64,000 nt of DNA from Trichinella spiralis (Eukaryota > Nematoda > Enoplea > Trichinellida > Trichinellidae), in contig CM012953.1 in assembly GCA_000181795.3 (NCBI GenBank), forward strand, positions 4,177,923-4,241,922, written 5' to 3'. Positions 28,605-41,773 of this stretch are shown in pieces. A program made the translations under genes and the position numbers. The stretch's first letter is position 1; the number at the start of each line of letters is the position of its first letter. The notes under the pieces were generated by a model. That model searched no databases. It was not told the origin of the DNA and was given only the letters and a program-made list of their open reading frames with translations.

Positions 28605-31067
28605 AGACATTTTCACAACTTTGATAGCTAATAATTTTTATGATTCTGTGATCACCGGCTACTATGTACAATTTTATTAAACAAGCTCCATTTATTGCAA
28701 CTGTATATTTATATGAAATGGAGCTGCTTGTATGAAACTTTTCTTACATAAAATTCATAAATATTTGATTAACATTTAGTGAAAATTATTATAATTTTGT
28801 TGAATTTTATGAAATACATATTTTTTTATAATTTTATAATTTTTTTACCATAATATTTACAATGTGTAGTAATACTTATAAACCTGTAAATTGTTAATAT
28901 TTACAGTAAGGAACTTCATCTGCTTGTTATTTCGAAAGGTTTACATTTTATTTTGGAATTAAAGATTTCTGAGGTGATTCAGTTAATGCTATTCTGAAAT
29001 TTTAAATTATTTTTTAGTCTAAATTTTTCCATTATGCTGCTACAGTTTCCATCGTAAGTGTTTGTGGATGACGCTTATATTACATGACAAGTCAGTTTTA
29101 ATGTTTCTATAAAGTTAAAATTTTTCGCTTAGTTTATTGTCATTTTCTGTTAATGATTCTGTTAATGACAAACGGTGATAATTTATGTAAAGCATGGATG
29201 TTTTACAGCATTTTATTACATTGTTAATTTGCTTATCTTTTAACTGCTTATTTGTTTTTTTCATAAAAATAATTCAGCCTGATTTTATGTGTTAAAGCAA
29301 TATAAAAGCCTGCGATGTTGAGTTCTTATCTTTATACATGATTGTATTCGAATTAGATTAAAAAATTTTCTGCTTGAAAATGTCCGTTATATTTGCTTTT
29401 TGATAGATACTGTTGTTATTATTTCTGTTTCATATATTTCCAACAAGGAATTAGTGATGCGTTGCTTTGCACACAATTGCTATCGTATTTTTGAAAATAG
29501 CATTAGCTACTTAACTCATGCAGAAGATCATGACTTCATTTCCAGAATTACATTCCTGATTTTCATCTCGCATTTGTTAATGCTTTATTAATTTCTTATT
29601 TTCCAAAATAATTCTAAGGAAATATGATGATTTTCTGAATTTGTTGAAAATTCAAGTTCATCATTTTGAATTCATTTATATTCCTTATCTATCTGTAATC
29701 ATTTCTTCATTGATTTTAGAATAATTGAAAAGATGGCAATTTTTCATTTCCCCATCAGTAAGTAAAGATTTTTTAAAACTATGACGACTGCTGAATATCG
29801 GTTGCTTTATTATCTTTCAAGCAAAAATGGAATTTTAGAAAATATAAGCGAAAACAGTTTTTGAATAATTATTTATTTAAGTTTCTCTAATGTTGTTTCT
29901 GTTTGATTTGTATTTTTCTTTATTATATTTTATTTGTATTTTATATGTTATTTATTATTTCACCATAATATTGTTGTGCTTTCTTAAATCTGAGTATCTT
30001 CGCATTTTAGAATTTTATCTAATTATTACATTCAGTCTCTATTGAAATATGGCTCTACATTTTGCTCGGTAAATAATCAATAGTTTTTGGCATGCAGCTA
30101 AATGTTATATGATTAGCTATTTATTTATTGTCTCTGTTCGAGTGATTGAAATATGTTGTTGTAGAAATGAAATGTTATAAATATTTTTGATAGTTTGCAA
30201 TTGAAAAAAGTACATTTTTATTTTTGTGAAAATTGTATTATTTTATTTTCACACTAAGATAAAAAATATTATTTCAAAGCAAATCATTGCATACTTTCAG
30301 TGTTTTGAAAATTAATATATCAGTGTTAATTGTGAATGATTATTACACGCTGTGGTATATCATTTCGCATGGAATTTTTTAAATGTAACATTAATTTTGG
30401 AGAACAGTTATTTTGTTTGATTGTTAAAAAAATATATGTAAAATTTAGCATTGGAAGCTGAATTGATTGTTTGATTGAAGGACAAGCAAAGTATAAAAGA
30501 GTGGTCTTTTCTCAGGCGGAATCTATTGACATTTCCACTTTCCAGAGAGTTGTTATGCTAGCATTTTTTACATGAAAAATAAATAATTTAATTTTTTTTC
30601 CTATGAATTTCATAATTTTATTCTTTATGCGTGATTCTTTTAAAATTGGTGAATTCTTCAATATACTTCTTGTTTGAATACTTCATTTGATAAAAAGTAC
30701 ATTTTTATGCTTCATCGAATTTGAAAAGAGTTTTAAATAAGTGCCAAACACTACTGTAAACTATTGACTGTTATATCATTGTAACTTATATGCATGAATT
30801 GCGCTTTGCTTACTAAGTCGACTTTTAATTACGGTCAGTCTGTGATTAATTTAGCAGCTGATTGATTTTACCAATTTTTTGCAGCAGATGGAATTATTAC
30901 CTATTCTGCATCAATAATTTTTCAGGAATACTATTATAGAAAAAATATCCTATTACCGCGAACCTAATTACCTTTTAAAACCTATGATCATTACATCCTT
31001 GTTACAGATTGGATTGCGCTACATGCCAAATATTGCACTCCTTTGAAAGTCAGTGCTAACAATTGCG
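28605..31067. other. AT-rich non-coding region
   Basis: No credible exon seen. The last few hundred bases are the probable promoter region of the KIAA0930 homologue. Confidence 0.5.
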
Positions 31068-33073
31068 ATGTCCACCAATTCAAAGAGCTCTGAGTCATGC
31101 TTGTGTGTATCGCTGCTATTGCAGAAAATATCCAACTTGAGAAAAAAGCAATCATTTACAGGTCAGTAGTGTAATCGAGTTGAAATTTTTCATCGAATTT
31201 CAGTAAAACATTTTAAAATGCAGAACTGGACAGTTATGTGATGGTATCCAACGTTGACAAACATGCTTGGGCACGCATTTTTGCTGAATTTTTTCTAGTA
31301 AATGCTCACTGCACAAAATCGCACTGCTCTTTCCAGACGGACGACATACTTTGGTATGTACCACACTCATCATTTATCTACAACAGCTTTTTAACCAGTC
31401 AGGTATGAAACTTTTTCTTCAGTTATTATGACAAGTGAAATATGAATTAGAAGTTCATTATTGAATAATATGACATATTAATTTATGAATTGAATTAAGA
31501 TTCATATTGTGCGTTTTAAGTTTACTGTAATTAGTTGATTTCCAAGCTAAATTAACGGATGTGAAGATTTAAATTAGTAGCAAATTGTTCTGTTTTATTT
31601 TAAAAAAATTATAGAAGTATTGGATTTTTTGTTAATTTTATTCAATCAGTCAATGAGAAGATGATAAAACTGGTAATTTTAGTCGGGGTTTATTAAAGTT
31701 TACCGGAAAACTAGCAAGAAACAGCCATCTCCGGGATCTCAGTCAATAAATTGGGAAGAAACACTATACCTCAATTTGTTGCTCCATGAAGTACGAATAT
31801 ATTTATATTTTTTCTGTATTAGAATACAGTGTTTTTTGAGGTTGAATACGTGCTCACCTGTGCTGTTTGCACAAGAACGAGTCCTCAGAATTTGCAGATA
31901 CTGAAAAAGTATTCACAAGTATGTATGCTCTTTGAAAATGAAATATATGAACAATGAGATTTATTTTATTTTATGTTATTTTATATTTAAAGCGCGTCTA
32001 TGCATCACCAAGTCGGCATAGGATGGACAGCAAGGGTGAATCTGAAGAATTTACATATCCGAATATATGTTTTCCTGTGGATAATTTTGAACAGGTAAAT
32101 TTTTCGAAAATTGACACGAGCTTATTATTTAACATTTGTTTAGTTTGATGTAGGTGTTTAAAGAAATTGTGATTCGTGATGGGGAATGTGTTTGTGTTGA
32201 ACTGGTTGCAAAAGATTTATCTGGTCAGTATGTGTCGACAATATTTCTTGGTTCAATTCGGTACGAAGTTTTGAAGCAAGTATATGATTCGAAGGTATTA
32301 AAACATGCTTAATATACATGTGCAGAAGTGGTTTTCAATATGAAGCGTATTCAGATTTGCAGTACTTGGAATTGGGCAAATAATCTGATTCGTTCCACTG
32401 GTCACAAGAGATTGGAGTTTGTCATAATGAGAGGGCCACGTGGAAAGGGCTTTGCTGAAATGGCAGTTGCTCGGGTTCCTGTCCAAGGATACCAGACTCC
32501 AGTTAGTTCGATCGGTAGTTATGACGAAAAAGATTTATTATCTGCTGTGAAAGCCTATCAGCGCCGGCGAAGCGATACCAATTTGTCTAGATGGAGTTGC
32601 GTTACCTCGAGTTTTTACGAAAACTACAAATCGACTTGTCATCCGGTAAAAAAATGCCCCAGTGAAACAGACACCAGCAGGCAATGGCCTGAAGTTGAGG
32701 CCAGCACCATTGACGATGGTAGTAACAGTTTTGGAGAAATGTTATTTGAAAATTTGTCGAAATCATATTATTATATGTTTAGAAATTGGAAATGAATCGT
32801 TGGCATTAGGACAGCTGTGGAGCACACGAGGTTTCAGTCAAGCATGGCATCGATTAAGAGAAAAACGCCGTGCTGATTGCGTTCCGTTGAATGCCCATCT
32901 CACTTACATTACTTTACCATGGTCTTCAATTGTAGCAGGTAACCAGTGATGATGTGTTAGTGTTTTAACTGATAAATTTGCATATGGTATATTCAGACTT
33001 GATGGACAGCTGCAGGACACCTTTGCTCACTTTTGATAGTGCTTCTGAATCAGAGCACCCGATTTCAAACTGA
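31068..33073 (+). CDS. KIAA0930 homologue (uncharacterised conserved animal protein)
   Basis: A conserved metazoan protein without a known function. The nine-exon model is 31068..31161, 31224..31402, 31683..31790, 31841..31918, 31993..32094, 32154..32294, 32355..32718, 32783..32938 and 32997..33073. It is in phase throughout and gives 432 residues (human 404). Matching blocks are TDDILWYV, INWEETLYLNLLLHE, VEYVLTCAVCTRT, VYASPSRHRMDSKGE, SIRYEVLKQVYDSK, EFVIMRGPRGKGFAEMAVAR and NAHLTYITLPW. Exon 1 is the least certain, with only weak similarity. The region around residues 270-360 is poorly conserved and Ser-rich, as in the vertebrate protein. Introns are mostly about 50-75 nt. The C-terminus extends about ten residues past the human end. 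Confidence 0.9.
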
Positions 33074-33813
33074 TATTTAGTGAATTTCAAATTTAAACAA
33101 CGATTTTTAACCGTTTGTATCATTGATCATTAACTGTTTATGTATCAGGTTAATAAAAAATATTCAGCAAATATATAAGTTTTCAATAATTTGGTAATCT
33201 AAAAAAGGTTTTCAATTTATTTCAAAGGATATCTGGTTTTTTTATTCATTAATTTTTCATTCAATGATAACTGCTTTCAATTATTATGTAAAAAAGCAAT
33301 AACTATCACTGATTTTCATTGTTTGATACGCAACTGAAATGCGTTTTCATTCCATAGAGTTTGCCTGGATGAAAATTGCTCGCAGAATCAAAGTAAACCT
33401 AAAAATATCGAACAACTCAACAAGCGCATTGCATTAAATAGGCATTTACATATAAATATTTATACGTGATACATTTACTTATAGTGTTCTCAAGTAATAT
33501 ATTTATTTAACAATTGTTTCATGTAATGTTGATTATTATTGCAAAAATTTAAATCATCACAACTTAGCGAGTATTTTTTTCCATATCAAAATTTAAATAT
33601 TATTTATTAATTTTTAAAAAGTAATAGTTTTGACAGAAAATGAAAAGTTACCTTATAAAATTACTTTAAATTTAAACCAGCAGAGAATAGTGAAAAGGTA
33701 TTTTAAAATTTTTTAGTTTAAAGTTCCATTTTAAAGTTACTTCTCTCAAAAGTGACATAACGAAGCAATAATCATTTTCGACAGCGGAGCCGAAGTGATC
33801 AGCGGATAGAAAG

Positions 33814-35008
33814 ATGACCAGCCCCCAAGACAAGCAAAGCGCGGATAAAGCCAAATCCGGATCTGGCCAATCGGATGATGCATCATTCGACGCCTTCAAT
33901 GAGGGAAGTGTGTATTCGATGATGTATTCGATGGCAGAAAGTCAGTACGTCGGTAGAGCATCGGCCCAAGCAGGACCGTCCATGTCGAAAGAATTGGAAG
34001 ATGAATTGGTGCAAAAAATGGCAATGTCGAAATTTCAGCAACTGGAAAAAGTGAAACTGACCGGACGTCGTGTGATCCTGATACGGAACGCTGAACGTGT
34101 GGATCGCATCTTTCCGGATTGGATGAATATGGCTTTTGATGCAAATGTAGATGATTATTATTTTGCTTTTGATCAATAATTATAATATTGTAATTTTGCT
34201 TAATGGTTATAGGGCAAATATCAGCCGTATGATTTGAATCAGCCTTTGTCGTTGCCGAATCGAACGGGCAGCTTTCACCAATTTCGTTATGATGCACCAA
34301 TAACAGAATTGGGATGTGTAGTTTCCATGATGATTGGACGTGCGTTGAAATTCAACAGCCAACATCCGCACAAAGTGTTCACTTCACCTGCCCTGCGGTG
34401 CATCCAAAGCTGCAAAAATATTTTGAAAGCAATGGGCAATTCAGAGTTGAAGATGTGCATTGAGCCGGCTTTTTTCGAATGGTTGTCTTGGTATGAGGTG
34501 CTGCCGGATTGGATATCTGAGGACGATTTGATGAAATCCAATTACAAAATTGACAACAATTACAAGCCAATTTTGTCCAGAGAAGAAATTCGCAACCGCA
34601 GAAACGAAAGTCATATTGCATTTTATGACCGATGCATACAGGCTTTCAAGAACATTCTGGAAATAGAAAACAGTATGTATAATATATACAATAATGTGCG
34701 AGGTTCAATTTCATTCACTTGAAATATTATTGAAATGCTTTTTGTTTTGTTTAGAACCGGGCTACATGCTGTTTGTAGTGCATAGTTTGACTGTGGATGC
34801 AATTTCTCGACATTTGAATGCACGCAAAACGGAAACTGTTCTCCAGAGTGATATGCAAATGATTGGTGGAAATTATCCGTATTGTTCAGTTCTCGTATAC
34901 GAAGAGTTAGCTGATAAGACTTGGCGTTTGGTTCCTCGAGCAATGCCGTCGTTGACTTATATGGACTTCACTAGTCGTGTGAATTTTGAATTCGTTCGTC
35001 GCAATTGA
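33814..35008 (+). CDS. UBASH3/STS-like histidine-phosphatase-fold protein, catalytic His replaced (copy 1)
   Basis: Histidine phosphatase superfamily, closest in pattern to the C-terminal half of UBASH3/TULA proteins and their nematode relatives; it has no UBA or SH3 domain. The exons 33814..34146, 34213..34672 and 34755..35008 join in phase to 348 residues. Residues 1-80 are low-complexity Ser/Lys/Met-rich. The fold is shown by NQPLSLPNRTGSF, DAPITELG, FTSPALRCIQS (Arg173), EPAFFEW, LPDWI and LFVVHSLTVDAI (His274). The signature RHG, whose His forms the phospho-intermediate, reads Arg91-Asn92-Ala93 in LIRNAERVDRIF. A pseudophosphatase is therefore expected, as in other family members that lost the His. 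An almost identical first half recurs at 47398. Confidence 0.88.
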
Positions 35009-36048
35009 ATTCATTCATTCTTAGATTTCTACTCATTGCATAGTAGTTACTTTGCAGCTCATTTTTTCATCATTTTCAGATTATTATACTATTGATTTTT
35101 TTCATTTAATTCATCTATATATTTATGTGGTTATAATAACAAAATTATTATTTTAATTCATATGTTTGTTCATTAAATAAAATTATTATAATTTATGTGC
35201 TGTGCTTTATAGTTTTGTCGATAAATTTTGTTATAAAGTATCTAATATAAATTTGAAATTTTTGAGTTATAGCTATGCGTTATTATTATTAAGAATATGA
35301 AGTTGAAAAGACTGGCATATGTTTGTTTGAAATCATTCTTTAAAGAAAATTTTTATTTGCACAATTCATTAGTTAATAACTTTTTTAAACTGAGTTAAAC
35401 TTTTTTAAACTAAATTACGGTTTTACTGTATTAAGGTGCTTTTTTATATTAACTAAGAATGCACCGTTTTTTAAAAATTATGTTTTATATTGCAAATTAT
35501 TATGATTGAAAAGTGTATTTATGATTTTTCTTGTTATTTGAGGTTTAAAATTATGACATATGAAAATAATGAGCTGTTCTTTGATTTATACTATTATGTT
35601 AAGCTGCAAAGATTGACTTTTTTCATAATAGGAAGTTAATGTCACGAACGCAAATTTTTGAATAGTTCAAGATATTCTTTCAGTTGCATTTATTTGTCAA
35701 AGCAATAAAATTTTGCGTAGAAACGAAATGCTGTAGAAATTAGATTTTTTTTGCTTTGTAGATTTTTAAATTAAAATAAAATAAAAAATTAATAGGTTGA
35801 ATATATTTATTATTTTAAACGAGTCGTCTTGTTGTTTCTAGAAGACACTGTAAACTGTTGAGATTATTTTCTTTTTTTCAAATTATTGTAATATACTGAA
35901 CAGTAGTTATTCTTCGCTGCTCTCAGAGGACTCAGGTAGCTAAAATTTGAAATACATGCCTCTTAGCAAATAATAGAATAAGATTCAGCATCCTGTATAT
36001 AACTATACTTCAATTTTTAACAGTTCTCATCAGTATAGTACTACTAGA

Positions 36049-37400
36049 TTAGCATTGATTAATAAAAAATTGAAAACTTCTTACTCTCACACTTTTAGCA
36101 AGACAAGGGTTCATGCAGTCTGAGTAGGATGTGTATGCACTAAATGTGTCCTTTCCAGTTTCAATAGACTGTACAATTTTCTGAGTTTGTGAGCTGCAAA
36201 CTTGCTTTTCGCATTGATCTAATTTATCCTGTTGAACTTTCAGAGCATCTCTCTGAAATGAAAGAAGATTATGCAAAACAGTGCAGAATTAATGAAGAAT
36301 ACGCTTACATATCGAGGAAATTGAGAGAGTTTGACGTTCAAAATATCTTGAAAATAAGAATGATTAGTTAATTTTTTAAAATTCACAAATGCATCTTTCC
36401 AGACAACCATCATTTCATTTCTCTTAATTTTCACGGCTTTTGCATTTTCATTCAGCAACCTTTCCGCAGAATTTTTATCGGAATAATGTATTGCTTACTG
36501 CTTATTTAAATTTTTAAAACATTACATGGAGATCTTTTATAAAATTTTTAGTAAATATTTTGAAATTAATTAAATGCATCATTTTCATCAGTTATAATTG
36601 ATACAAAATGCTTTCATTTGCACAGAGCTGTGAATTTTCATTAAAAATCTTTATAATTTCTCACCTAGCTCATTTTTTTATTAAGACTTTAATTTTATCT
36701 TTTTAAAATAATGGTGAACTAAATATATTTTTTCAATGTAATTTTTATATTATTTATCATTTTTTCCAAAAACAAGAAGTGTTACTTACGCTGATCTGCT
36801 GCCCTAAAAGTAAAAATACACAGTAAGCATTACAATTATTATTTGTAAAAAATGAAATTACAATGTAATTTAATTATTTCATAATCATTGTTTGGTTGCA
36901 TTTTTTTAAAGTGAAAACTCGTTGTTGTGAACTTTATATTTAAACTAAAACTGAAAACTCTACTTTTCATTTGTAAAGCAAATTAATGTAATGCATGCTG
37001 TGCACAATGAATGACGACTGTATATTTGAAATTTTGAAACTTTAACTTTTTTAAATATAAATCGTTAACGTTGAAATTCAACCGTATTAAATAAAGTTGG
37101 AAGTGACAGCATTTGACTTACATTACTACCAAAGCCTAAAAAAGAAAAAAGAGAAACATTATTTTCATGATAAAATTTTCTTCAAATGGAAATTTACATA
37201 TAATAAATAAAAGTATATATTAATAATGTACAGGAAATAAGCGGCAAAGTAAAAATAGGAAATCAGTGTGCTAGATTAATTTTAAGCTATTGAACTTGAC
37301 CAGAAATAATTAAAATAAAAAAAATTTTACTTTAGACTTTTCTAAAATATTTCACAAAACTTACGAACAAAGCTGCGAAGCAAATGATAACGGCTTTCAT
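36049..37400 (-). CDS. Small secreted protein with two 14-nt micro-exons (copy 1)
   Basis: Five exons join in phase: 37400..37365, 37135..37122, 36803..36790, 36493..36309 and 36252..36049. They give 150 residues. The first three exons (36, 14 and 14 nt) build a clean signal peptide beginning MKAVIICFAALF and ending MAA before DQ. The mature part is charged and helical-looking (NENAKAVKIKRNEMMVVWK), then has Cys at CEKQVC and CMNPC plus a C-terminal Cys. Splice sites are GTAAG donors and TTTAG/TTTCAG acceptors, except AAG before exon 4. I do not recognise the family. It is convergent with the phosphatase gene (3' ends about 1 kb apart). Copy 2 at 48413 differs in the readable exons by one residue (Phe to Leu). 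Confidence 0.75.
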
Positions 37401-38458
37401 GTTTTTATCACTGGTTGATTTTAGTCTGATTTGCTACTTTGCTGCTGCAAATATATAGAAAATTTTTTGTTTGAATTATTCAATCACGCACGTTGAACTA
37501 ATAATAATTTGTTTGTCAGTGTTTTATTAAACAATTTTATCACACAAAGTGGCATACATATATATATACATTACATTTTTGCATTAACTGTTAGGTGAAC
37601 TGTTTACTGTTTTTCTAAGATTAATATTTAAATGTTAAACGTCAATCTGCGAAAGTAAGTAAATCATCATTGTCTGCTAGATCAAATAAAAGATATCTGC
37701 TGAACATGCACATTGAAGTTGATTAAAATACATTAAAAAGAAGTTGTTTTGCATTAAAACAGAGGGCAGGTATTAATTTCGCACAGTCTTAGAAACGGAA
37801 GTATTTTGAATATAAATCAGTTAAATTGTAATACATTATTATAGAATTATACGTATTCTGTTGTTCAGTTTCTCATTTAACTGTATAATATAGCGCATAA
37901 TTGTATCAGCATCACTTTCATGAATGTCTTCAAAGAGACATTTAATAAATGAAAAGCACATTTATTATTTTTTACAGTTAAAAGTTTTATTGATAAAATT
38001 GTTTAAACAAAAAGTTAAATGAATGATGATGATCACACTTTATTCGCTCATTTTCACTGAACGTTCAGTTTTTCTAATCTAGTACTCATAATTTCATTTA
38101 CAGCATTATTGACACTTTGAATATGAGTTTAAAATATTCGTCAATTTTATAAGTGCCCTTATGTTTTTCTATTTTCTTAATGCTTTTGGGTATATTTTGC
38201 CAAGGTTTAGTTCGCATTGTGATATTTTTTAAAAATTATACTTCATCAATGAAATTTAGTAGAAAATATCAGAATCATTCTGTAGGCTGTGTGCATTAAT
38301 TATCGAAAGTTTTTTAATTTCAATGCATAAACAGTTTTAATGATTTTTACTTTTTAGGTATTCATAACTATAAAAGCTACTTATTCATTTAAAAAATTTA
38401 TTTTTCTGGGGAAAACGTCCGTATGAAGCTTCTATTTTTGCATTAAATAAAAATTTCA

Positions 38459-38667
38459 TGACGCCAAACAGATAATTGTACCTGCGTCTCAGATTGACAC
38501 TTTTGTAAAACAAGTGGTGACCAGGTGTGTGGTGAGCGGTCAGCATTGTTTCTGGATTCATTTTCTTTTTTAATCATGCATACACTCTTTTACATTCTTA
38601 TCAACGTAACAAATGAATGCGCTGAATAGTATGAGGTAGATCCAATGCAGCCCCAAAGAGCTCCACA
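38459..38667 (+). repeat. 5' LTR of the retroelement
   Basis: Begins TGACGCCAAACAGATAATTG and ends GCTCCACA. It aligns with 41774..42006 over shared blocks ATAATTGTACCTGC, GGTGAGCGGTC, GTAGATCCAA and GCAGCCCCAA, with indels. Confidence 0.75.
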
Positions 38668-38669
38668 AC

Positions 38670-38684
38670 TGGCGAGCGCTGCAG
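38670..38684 (+). other. tRNA primer-binding site
   Basis: TGGCGAGCGCTGCAG starts two bases after the 5' LTR. Its complement ends in CGCTCGCCA, as expected for a tRNA 3' end with CCA. The tRNA species was not identified. Confidence 0.55.
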
Positions 38685-40194
38685 TATCACCACGTCAGAC
38701 TGGGTCTGACCGCCGGAATTATTGACGAAATCATCTGATGTGGAATCCTGGTTTGCCCACATGGAAATGTACTTCAGAGCCGCAGACGTTCCGTCAGAGC
38801 AGAGGGCAGCTTTGGTGCAGTACTACACGGACGCAGAGGTTCGAAATGCTCTGGCGGCTTGGGAGGTTGACGAACCCGATGATTACGCCTAGGTGAACGA
38901 TGTGCGAGTGTGTCCGAGCGTACGCCGAGCGGTCGTTAGAACGGCTGCTCCCGAAGGCATTCCCCCGCCTGAAGGAGCAGCGGACAGTGTCTTCTTACTG
39001 CAGTTTAAGAGTGGAAGATGCCTAGATGCCGTTAAACTGTTGATTTATCAAGCGATTTGGAATGCTTCGAAAAAGCAGTGGAAATTGCCATACGCGAAGA
39101 ACTGGTGGTGAACTAGATCACCAGGCTCACCGTGAATATATCTTCGGTTCCCACTCCGATGCTGAAACTTCGGTCGGTGAAGACAAGTGAACAAAAGCTG
39201 TGGCGGCAGCGACACAGGAAGCTGCCATTTGAAGCAGAAGAGCAGGAAACGAGGCTGAAAGAACTCCTGACAGAAGAGATCCCTGCGACTACAAGAAAAA
39301 TGGAAGCGCGGCGACGCCGTCGGGCAAGGAGTGGCCACAAAAATTGCTGGAGTTGCGGCGGAGTAGGCCACATTAGCCAGGATTGCGACATGTGCAATGG
39401 GCGTGGACGCGCGAGTGGCGAACTACAGCTACGGTAAGTGATATTGATAGTACCTTACCAGTCGTCGTCATTAAGTCCCCGGTCACTGAGATCTCACAAG
39501 TGGAGGGCTCCGTGGGTAGCCTAAAGTCCGATATGCTAGTGGACACAGGAATCGCGGTGACTCTTGCCGTTATGGAGTTTAACCAGAGTTCTGTGGTCTT
39601 GTGGAACGTTCCTATATCCACGATTGGGTTGGAAGCGGCGAGCGGCACCGAACTAGTCGTTACTAGTGCTTGCGTCATGAAAATCGAGCTCGGTGACTTG
39701 GTATGAGTGCAGCATATTGTTTTGTGAGTGAAAAGTCTTTCCCATCGGATCCTGTTGGGGTGGGATTTCATGCGGTGCCACAGTTGCACCCCAGATCTTC
39801 ACAATGTATGTTTGTTACTTTGTAACTAAACTTTTTATTATTTGCATATGTAATCTATTTGTTATGTTATTGATTTTATTTCTTTAATTAATTTTTATAT
39901 TTAAATGTTAAAGTAATAGCAACACAATTCATTTTTCTTATTGGTACATTTGTTCATTTAATTAAATTATTATGTATAATTACACTAGCCTGCATGGTTT
40001 TAGGGGTCTTCCAAGTATTAGCTGTTTTGGGGTATTTTTAACATGCTGATTTTGAAAATGATATTTATTTTTCCCTATCACATACTGTTTTTTTAACACC
40101 CTGCTACGTTACGTTTTCTACTATTGTACGTATGTAACGCATTGTTTTCTGTTTTAAGAGAGACATACAAGAGGGTGTTTAAGTAGTCTAGATT

Positions 40195-41035
40195 CATTTT
40201 GTCACATTTGCGGCAGTTTTGTAGTGAAGAGCAAGAGGCATAAAATAGCAGATTTTGTGAAGAAGGCATATTTTGAATACTTTGGTATAAAGCTAGGAGA
40301 TCAAGATAAGTCTTGGGCTAAACATATAAATTGCCATACGTTTTGTGTGAATGGGATTGCTGAGCACGTGATGAACACTGGAAAAAAGACTGGCCATTAC
40401 GAGTCAAAAGAATTTTCCATGAAAGTTTAATTGATCCTGAAAAAGTGCTCCTACCATTACTTCACATGAACTTCATGAAGCAGTTTGTTAAACACTTGGA
40501 TTAAAATGGAACTTGCTTCCAATACCTCTGCACCCAATTTCGTTTTCTGTCAGATGCCAAATTGAAAGAAGGCATATTTGTTGGACCTGACATACAGAAA
40601 TTGATTAAAGACCATATATTTGTAAACACAATGACCAAGTTGAGGAATAAGCATGGATTGCATTTGCTAATGTTGTTTCGGGATTTCTGGGAAACAAGAA
40701 GGACCCGGAATGTAGAAGAATTGTGAATGTTATGCTTGAGAAATTTGAAAAGTTAGAATTTAACATGAGTTTGAGGCTCTACTTTCTGCACTCACATTTA
40801 GATTTCTTTCCACAGAATTTTGGACATGTCAGTGAAGAACAAGATGAACGATTTCATGAAGACATAAAACAAATGGAGCAGAGATATCATGGCGATGGAA
40901 TGTTGCAATGATTTCAGACTCCTCCTAGTGTCTCAAGAGGGAAACAAAACAGAATCGAAAGAAGAGGTCAACGCGGCGGTTGTTTGCTGCCAAAAGGACT
41001 GGATACTCTAATGAAAGACACGCCAACATCAAGTA
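40195..41035 (+). pseudogene. Remnant of a dispersed transposon-associated gene nested in the retroelement
   Basis: Broken coding sequence with motifs FCHICGSFVV, KIADFVKKAYFEYFGIKLG, DQDKSWAKH, a block VGPDIQKLIKDH, and a C-terminal block with NMSLRLYFLHSHLDFFPQN and DERFHEDIKQMEQRYHGD. I recall this combination from a multicopy protein family common in arthropod, cnidarian and fish genomes, with no assigned function. The middle third is missing and several stops and frame changes interrupt it. It separates the protease part from the integrase tail of the LTR element, so it arrived after it. Confidence 0.7.
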
Positions 41036-41760
41036 GAAGTAATTTACTTTATTTTGTGCACATTAAAACTATGTACGCCAGTTTGTGTTGTTCTGTACAG
41101 TGTGCTGTATTGCACAATACGTGGATTCCCACATTCATATTGTGAAATAGCTGTATGCGATGGGTAAAATTCATTAGCATTTTTGAAATCTGCATAGCAA
41201 AATTATTAAAAGTCACTCATAATTTTGTAAACCCTAGAGAAAAAGTTTGCAGGCCTGTGTTATTTGTGTTGAATTTTTTAATTATTATGTTTTTCTAATT
41301 CGGAAATTAATTCAGATTTTTGTGAAATCTCAGAATCATTCTCATGACTGTGTGCATCAGTCGCAAAGCGACTGGAATGGACTTCCGTCTGATTGATGTC
41401 GTCTGACTGGCCATTCCAAAAAGAGGGAAGCTCAACCTGTATCAGGAGAAGCCATACAAGATAGTGCAGATACTGGGGCCGAAAACGTATCGGGTGCGAG
41501 GAAATCCAGAAGCGCAGGCGCCGTACACTAGTGGTACATTCTGATCGGATGAACAAGTACCACGCACGGAAGAGCGCCGGACAACCCACTGGGAGAGCTT
41601 GGTCCATCTGGTACGGGTCTGGCATTCAGCATTTGCCACAATTGTCGAATGGTGGCGTCTTCAACACATACAGTGCAGAAGTCAGGAGGTCATCTCTCGC
41701 ATGACGCCCCCTGCACACTTTTGGGATTACATCCTCTAAGGAAAAGTTTGGAGCGAACTA

Positions 41761-41768
41761 GAAGGGGG
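41761..41768 (+). other. Polypurine tract before the 3' LTR
   Basis: GAAGGGGG lies 5 bp upstream of the TG that begins the 3' LTR. It is the plus-strand primer position expected for an LTR element. Confidence 0.6.
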
Positions 41769-41773
41769 CAATA

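Larger units (their letters stand above)
33600..38265. repeat. Segmental duplication, copy 1
   Basis: Copy 1 of a block repeated at 47190..50345 in the same orientation. It is near-identical over the phosphatase gene and the 3' exons of the secreted-protein gene, drifts with small indels through the introns, and is clearly more diverged beyond about 37600. It is complete here. Confidence 0.9.

Noticed and set aside
31308-31346. Possible 39-nt intron in KIAA0930 exon 2 (GTAAAT ... TTCCAG)
   Set aside because: It is in frame and open, and 39 nt is below the usual minimum intron size, so it was kept as coding; transcripts could change this.
39048-39789. Overlapping minus-strand open frames
   Set aside because: Antisense to the gag knuckle and protease region of the LTR element, which reads on the plus strand.
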